Notes under the pieces: generated by a model
What the model was told of the DNA's origin: nothing
What the model saw: the letters and a program-made list of their open reading frames with translations, nothing else
Databases searched by the model: none
Made by a program: the position numbers and the translations under genes
Origin: Macrotis lagotis
Taxonomy: Eukaryota; Chordata; Mammalia; Peramelemorphia; Peramelidae
Direction: 5' to 3'
DNA: 64,000 bases
Assembly: GCF_037893015.1 (NCBI RefSeq)
Contig: NC_133666.1
Coordinates: 619,609,156-619,673,155 of the forward strand
In this document: in pieces, positions 58,026-64,000 of the stretch
How the letters are laid out: the number at the start of each line of letters is the position of its first letter
Position numbering within the stretch: the first letter of the stretch is position 1

Positions 58026-58189
58026 CCAACCATCACCATATGACCTGGCAAGTTTACAAAATAAGGAGAGTTGACAAGGATCCCAGAAGAGAGACTGAGT
58101 TTATTGTCCCTGACTGCGCACTCAGCTCCCATGTGGTAGGCTATAATCTTTCACAATCCCCTTGCCCCCCCCCCCCACCTTGTCACTAC

Positions 58190-58305
58190 TGAGTAATCTC
58201 CTTCCTTTCCTCCCCTCTGTTTTCCCTTCCTTCTCCCTCCCTCCTTCCCACCCTCCCTCCCTTCCTTCCTTTCATCCTTCCTCCCTCTCTTCCTCTTCTT
58301 CTGTC
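58190..58305. repeat. Pyrimidine tract (TTCC)n-like
   Basis: Irregular CCTT/CCCT repeat of about 115 bases. Confidence 0.9.
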
Positions 58306-58674
58306 CACATGGGGAATCCTACCCTTATCTCCTAGTGCTCTGTCAAAAAATATATACATTTTGATTGCTGAAACCTAGCAAGATATTTTGGAGTTTTCAT
58401 GCTAGATTTCTTTTTTTATGGACCACGACTTTCACCCAAGTCTCTGGCTCTCATTTATTGACCAATAATGAGTTCTAGTTCAAACCTTATTTGGTCATTG
58501 AATTCTGATGACTCAGAATGAATGTAAATTTTTCTTCTATTTTGGCTAGGAACCCTGAAGGTCTTTCCTTCCCTTTGACTAAGTCATTCTTTGTCACATT
58601 TTTACTTAGTCTTATTCACTGAATGGTCATTGCCTCAGACAAATTGATACCTTAGAAAGATCTTAGCTTAAAGA
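58306..58674. other. Intergenic, nothing recognised
   Basis: No open frame or repeat seen. Confidence 0.4.
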
Positions 58675-58885
58675 GGATAAGACCTCCCACTGTATCTGGG
58701 GCCAGTTATCCTGAGCTATATAGCTTGCCACTGAACCCAGATGGTTCTGGAGGAGAGTGTGAGTTTGGTAACTGCACAATCCTCCCTCACTTAAATCCAA
58801 GTTACTTGTAAGTCATGATATCTCCTTTCTATTGTCATGGTCCTCTTTGAGAACCAAAGGATAAATAGCATCAAATAAGCCTTTT
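58675..58885 (+). repeat. SINE tail with RTE-like 3' end
   Basis: ggggccagttatcctgagc, cccagatggttctggagga, ctgcacaatcctccctcac, gtcatggtcctctttgaga, accaaaggataaatagc. Matches the second half of the SINE at 36375-36650; the last 25 bases resemble the RTE 3' end at 31096. Confidence 0.65.
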
Positions 58886-59264
58886 ATGTTTTTCTTCAAA
58901 TCATTGAATAAAATCTAGTAACTGGCTTTAAAAAAAGGAAATAAAATTAGTTTGGAATGACCTGCTTCTGATGAAAATATGCTCACTCTTTGTTTTTACC
59001 ACTTCGTTTTCTAGATATTAAACATCCCTTTAATAGTTCCATAATTTTGCAGTGAATTTAAGTGAAGTTCACTGTCCTATAATTTATAGATTGCCTTTGT
59101 CTTCCCTTTTTGAAATTAGGAATTTATCTTCCCCTAATTCTGTATTGCCTCTCTTGTTCTCTACAAAACATTCTGAAATCAGTGATGACTCAGCAGTTAT
59201 ATCTTTCAGTTCTTTCATTATCCTAAAATGAAGTTCATCAGCATAATAATGATAATAGTAATGA
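58886..59264. other. Intergenic, nothing recognised
   Basis: AT-rich without features. Confidence 0.4.
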
Positions 59265-59490
59265 TAATAATATCTAGTATCAGCTTAGTCCTTTAATGTG
59301 TATAAAACAGTGTATCTCATTTGATCCTGCAAATCTAGTGAACTGGGTGCTGTTATTTGACAAATCAGGAAGTCAATACTTAGAGAAATTTAGTAACTTC
59401 CTCCTGTTCTCTGAAGCAGGAATTTAATCTAAATCCATGAGTAAGTCTTTATGACTCTAAAGGACAGCATTCTATCCACATTCCATGCTG
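59265..59490 (-). repeat. MIR-family SINE, antisense
   Basis: aacagtgtatctcatttga, ctgcaaatctagtgaactg, gtgctgttatttgacaaat, agtcaatacttagagaaat. Confidence 0.6.
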
Positions 59491-60659
59491 TACTTCTAAT
59501 CCTAGTAAGTTAACTCATTTAGGTCCTTTCATACTCTCTTCTTATTTATCTTTGGTATTAGCAAAACAGACAACAATTTTTTTTGTTTTGTAACTCTAGG
59601 CTTGCCCTGTTCCAGAAACATTACTGTGGAAATGTGAAGCAATCAGAATGCTTGCCTACAGGCAGGCATTTACTTAATTCCACAGGTTTCCATGTGTTTG
59701 AATTAAACATATTTCCAAGAAGAACAACAACTTTGTAGAGATTGGGGATTGGGATAAAGCCCTTTCCAGAATTGATCCTAGACTGTATGAGAGAGAGCTG
59801 AGCTATGATCACTGCTCAACAAACTGTAGTAGAGATCAGAAAGCCTGAAGTATGAGAGTGGAGAAAGGTACAATCAAGATGTGATTAGGTTTAAGTGGTG
59901 TCATCAAATCATAGAGCGACTGGTGAGAAGGACAAAACTGGCCACTTCTGCCTGTCCTTCCCCTTCTGTTTCTGTGTTTACTAGTCTGAATTCATGCCTA
60001 TCATCTCTACCTCCATTTATTGGTGACTATTGACTGAAAGAAAAGATGAGACCAATTTTGTTCACTGTAAGCTGTAGGACTGTGTAGTCAGCTTTTAGAT
60101 GAATTATTTCCTAAATGTTTATGTTTGCCAATTCTGTTATTTAAGACTCAAAAAAATGCTCATATAACTGGCAATCTGAACTGGCTTTGTTATTGAATAG
60201 TGATTTGAGAACAAAAAATAGGGAATTTGGAAATAACTTTGAATTTGGACACAGATCCTAAAGCAACAGAACCCACCAAAAAAAAGTGAAACAACTTTTC
60301 AACAAGATGTATTGGAGGAACTTCAGGAAAAGGTTTGTTGCATGGGTAAAAGGGTAATATTGGCCAGTGTGGACAGGAGAGTTGGGAAGCCAGTGAGAGG
60401 CTTTTATCCACAGCCCAGCTATGCCAGCCACGATGGTCCCAACCCCAGCTCAGAGAGCAAGGTTTTGAGCCCTGGGAAGCTGATGTGGAGTTGGGCTGCC
60501 GTAATGCAGGAAGCAAACTGGGAACATTGAAAATACGAGAATGGAAAGCTAGGGACAAGAATCCTGGCCCCCAGAGAAAATGGGGAATTCATTCTTTAGA
60601 AGGGTGGGAGACATTTTGGGGGAGGAGGGAGGGAACAGGAGATAGGCCCAACAAAAGAT
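59491..60659. other. Intergenic, nothing certain
   Basis: 60250-60640 is richer in G+C and just before the L1 ORF1 relic; it may be that L1's 5' UTR. The frame 60190-60558 (122 codons, minus) has no recognisable domain. Confidence 0.35.
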
Positions 60660-62740
60660 GATGTGTCCCATACAATAACATTTGATTATTGGACTATCTG
60701 AAAGCCATGATCAAAAAAAGAACCTGGAGCATATCTTTCATGAAATTTTCAAGGAAAACTCCCCTAAAATACTAAAACAAAAAGATAAAATAGTCCTTGA
60801 AAAAAAAATCCACTGATCACCTCCTGAAAGAGATCCCAAAATAGAAACTCTAAGGAATATTATATCCAAATTCCAGAATTATCTACTCAAGGGGAAATAC
60901 TGTAAGCAGCCAGAAAAAAACAATTCAAATACCAAGGAGCCACAGTCAGAATTATGTAGGATTTAGGAGCTTCAATATTAAAGAATTGGAGAACCTGGAA
61001 TATGATATTTGGGAAGGCAAAGGAACTTGAATTACAAACAAAAATCAATGATGTTGCAAAATTCAGCATACTCTTTTAGGAGAAAATATGGACATTCAAC
61101 AAAATAGAGGATTTTTAAACTTTTTTGATAAAAAAGGTCAGAATTGTACAGGAAATTTGATCTTCTAATTTAAGATTTAAAAGATGCATAAAAAGATAAA
61201 CACGAAAGAAAAAATAATGTATGATAAGATTAAACTGTTTACTTTTCAACACAGGAAGATAATACTTGTAACTCCTGAGAACTTCATTCTATTAGTATAG
61301 TTGGAAAGAGTATATTTAGAGGGTGTAGGTATAAAAGATTGTATTGGGAAAAGATTGTATTGTGTCTCATATGAAGAGGTACAAGTGCCTATAATAGGGA
61401 AAGAAAGAGGTGAGCATTTACTGAATCTTACTCTCGGCACATTTGGCTCAAAAAAGGAGTGATATACACTCCCAGTTTGTTTTAGAAATTTGTCTTACTC
61501 TATAAGGAAATAGGAAGGGAAAATGGAAAGAGGGGCTAATACAAAGGAGGGAAGAAGTAGGAGGGGAAAGAGGAAAGAAAAATCAGGGAGACTGATGGAA
61601 ATGAGGACAGATTGAGGTAGTGGTCAGAAGCAAAATACTGAGGAAGGATTAGGTGAAAGAGGAGATGAAAGTGTAAATGGGAAAAAAATAGGAAGAGGGG
61701 CAATACAGAGTAATCATAACTGTGCATTGAATGGGATGAACTCTCCCATAAAATGGAATCAGATAGCAGAATGGATTAAAAGCCAAAATTCTACAGTGGT
61801 GTTTATAAGAAAAACATTTGAAGCAGAGAGATGCAGAATAAAGGTATAAGATTAAAAGGCTTACTTTTACTTTATCAGAAGTAAAAATAAAAAGCAGGGA
61901 TAGCAATCCTGATCTCAGACAAAGCAAAAGCAAAATTGACCTAATTAAAAGAGATAAGGAAGGAAACTTCCTAGACAATGAAGTTATATCAATACAATTC
62001 ATATATGCAAAATGGTATAGCATCCATATTCTTAGAGGAGAAGTTAAGTGAGTTACAGGGAGACATAGACAACAAAATATATTCAGGAGCTCAACCTCCC
62101 TTTCTCAGAATTAATTAAACCTAACAACAAAATAAAAAGAAAGAAGGAGGTGAGCAAAATTTTAGAAAAATTAGATATGATAGACCTTTTGAGAAAAGCG
62201 AATCGGGATAGAAAGGAATATACTTTTTTCTCAGTGGCATATGGCACAAACACAAAAATTAACTATGTATTAGGGCATAAAAACTTTACAATCAAATGTA
62301 GAAAGGCAGAAATATTAAATTCATCTTTCTCAGATCATGATGCAATACAATTACATGTAATAAAAGACCATGGAAATACATAGACAAAATTTATTGGGAA
62401 CTAAATAACCTAATCCTAAAGAATGAATGAGTCAAACTACAAATCACAGAATAATTTCATCCAAGTGAATGATATTCATAAGACAACATACTAAAACTTT
62501 TGGAATGCAAGCTTAGGGGAAATTTCTAAATACTTACATAGAGAAGGAGGAGATCAATAGATTGAGGCATGCAACTAAAACAGCTTGGAAAAAAACCCAA
62601 TTAAATACTAAATTAGAAATCCTGAAAATCAAAAGTGAGATTAATAAAATTGAAAGTAAAATCATTGAACTAATAAATAAAACTAAGGGTTAGTTTTATG
62701 AAAAAAAACCCCACAAAATAAACCTTTAATTAATTTGATT

Positions 62741-62892
62741 TTTTTTTTAGTTTTTGCAAGGCAATAGAGTTAAGTGGCTTGCCTAAGACCACACAGCTAG
62801 GTAATTATTAAGTGTCTGAGGCCGGATTTGAACTCAGGTACTCCTGACTCTAGGGCCAGTGCTCTATCCACTGTGCCACCTAGCTGCCCCTA
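62741..62892 (-). repeat. tRNA-derived marsupial SINE inside L1 ORF2
   Basis: Antisense. 'taattaatttgatt' before and 'tagttaatttgatt' after show the duplicated L1 target. Confidence 0.96.
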
Positions 62893-63072
62893 GTTAATTT
62901 GATTAAAAAAATAGAAGAAAACCAGATTACCAGTATCAAAAATGTAAAGGGTGAATTTACCACCAATGAAGAGGAAATTGAAGCAATAATTTGGAGCTAT
63001 TTTGCCCAACTGTATGCCAATAAACCTGACAATCTAAGTGAAATGGATGAATATTTACAAAAATATAAATTG

Positions 63073-63215
63073 TAGGAGCAGCTTGGTGGCACAATGGATA
63101 GAGCACTGGCCCTAGAGTCAGGAGGACCTGAGTTCAAATATGACCTCAGACACTTAATAATTACCTAGCTGTGTGACCTTGGACAAGTCACTTAATCCCA
63201 TTGCCTTGCAAAAAC

Positions 63216-63218
<3 letters not shown>
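63073..63218 (+). repeat. tRNA-derived marsupial SINE inside L1 ORF2
   Basis: taggagcagcttggtggcac...cccattgccttgcaaaaac. Its A-rich tail passes into a long AT repeat. Confidence 0.94.

Positions 63219-63290
<72 letters not shown>
63219..63290. repeat. Microsatellite (AT)n
   Basis: 36 perfect AT units attached to the SINE tail. Confidence 0.99.
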
Positions 63291-63294
<4 letters not shown>

Positions 63295-64000
63295 GATTAC
63301 CAGGAAACTAAACCACTTTAAATAACTCCATTTCAGAAAAAGAAATTAAATATGTCAGCAATGAACTCCTTAAGAAAAAAATCTCCAGTGCCAGATAGAT
63401 TTGCAAGTGAATTGTATCAGACATCTAAAGAGCACTAATCCCAATACTATATAAACTATCTGGAAAAATAGGTGAAGACATCATACCAAATTCCTTTTAT
63501 GTCAAAAATATGATGCTGATACTTAAACCAAAATGAGCCAAAATCGAGAAAGAAAATTATGGACCAATTTCCTTAATGAATATTTATGGAAATTTTTAAA
63601 TAAAATATTAGCAAAGAGATTACAGCAATTTGTCACCAAGATGATACAGTATGACCAGATGGAATTTATATCAGGAATACACGATTGGTTCAATAGTAGG
63701 AAAACTATCAGCATAATTGACCATATCCATAACAAAATAACAATCATATGATGTAGAAAATTTTTTTTCTCAAATTACAACACTCATTCCTATTAAAAAC
63801 ACCAGAGAGTATAGGAATAAAGGGACTTTTTCTTTATAATTAAAAAACAGGATCTATCTAAAACCATCAGTAAGCATCCTATGCAATGGGGATAAGCTAG
63901 ATGCATTTCCAATAAAATCGGGAGGGGGGAGAAAAAGATGCCTATTATTACCACCATTATTCGATATTATATTAGAAATGTTAGCTTTGGCAATAAGAAA

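Larger units (their letters stand above)
60660..64000 (+). mobile_element. Decayed L1 LINE with ORF1 and ORF2 relics, runs off the window
   Basis: ORF1 C-terminal part at about 60680-61150 (atttgattattggactatc for IIGL, gagatcccaaaatagaaac, ggaatattatatccaaatt for NIISKF, caaataccaaggagccaca for YQGA). A purine-rich spacer follows. ORF2 endonuclease lies at about 61730-62400: NGMNSPIK, AGIAILISDKAKA, then an open stretch 62150-62383 with MIDLLRKAN, EYTFFS, TKINYVLG and SDHDAI. Reverse transcriptase starts at 62900-63760 (FTTNEEEIEAII, KKKSP.PDRFASE, ILAKRLQQFVTKMI, FNSRKTISIIDHI) and the thumb side is cut at the edge. Many stops. Two SINEs lie inside. Same family as the L1 relic at 25915. Confidence 0.85.

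Overview
The window looks like nuclear DNA from a marsupial. The main reason is some thirty copies of one tRNA-derived SINE with a characteristic marsupial sequence (head ggcggctaggtggcgcag, tail ttgccttgcaaaaac). Marsupial-type L1, RTE and HAL1-like elements and old L2, L3 and MIR relics support this. I cannot tell which marsupial it is. There is no bacterial-style gene organisation, and I found no intact protein-coding host gene. Names of repeat families come from recall of their consensus sequences, not from a database search.

Host-gene content is entirely relics. Three decayed C2H2 zinc-finger (KRAB-ZNF type) finger exons are present: ZNF-A on the minus strand (5.9-7.7 kb), ZNF-B on the minus strand (22.5-25.7 kb) and ZNF-C on the plus strand (49.6-53.5 kb). 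Each has a GC/CpG-rich, promoter-like block on its 5' side, at 13.7-15.0, 35.5-36.7 and 45.06-45.8 kb respectively. The whole therefore reads as the remains of a small zinc-finger gene cluster. I found no KRAB exon. Two processed retrocopies with poly(A) tails and perfect target-site duplications are also present: NAGK (22.6-23.7 kb, plus), which landed inside the ZNF-B finger array, and MDH1 (42.5-43.8 kb, minus).

The rest is layered transposon sediment. The best preserved element is an ORF1-only L1 relative of HAL1 type at 54.87-57.51 kb, with a 13-bp target-site duplication and an ORF1 split by a single frameshift. A longer L1 with ORF1 and ORF2 relics begins near 60.7 kb and runs off the right edge. 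Other L1 pieces are mostly 3' ends in both orientations. An RTE 3' end sits inside one of them at 31.1-31.7 kb, and a hAT transposase relic lies at 29.56-30.5 kb. L2 and L3 3' ends and MIR/MAR-type SINEs form the oldest layer.

Non-repeat oddities are a perfect 31-bp inverted repeat with an 8-nt loop at 10.14-10.21 kb, and a 540-bp AT-rich minisatellite (44.5-45.05 kb) that abuts the CpG-rich block at 45.06 kb. I saw no convincing novel gene system.
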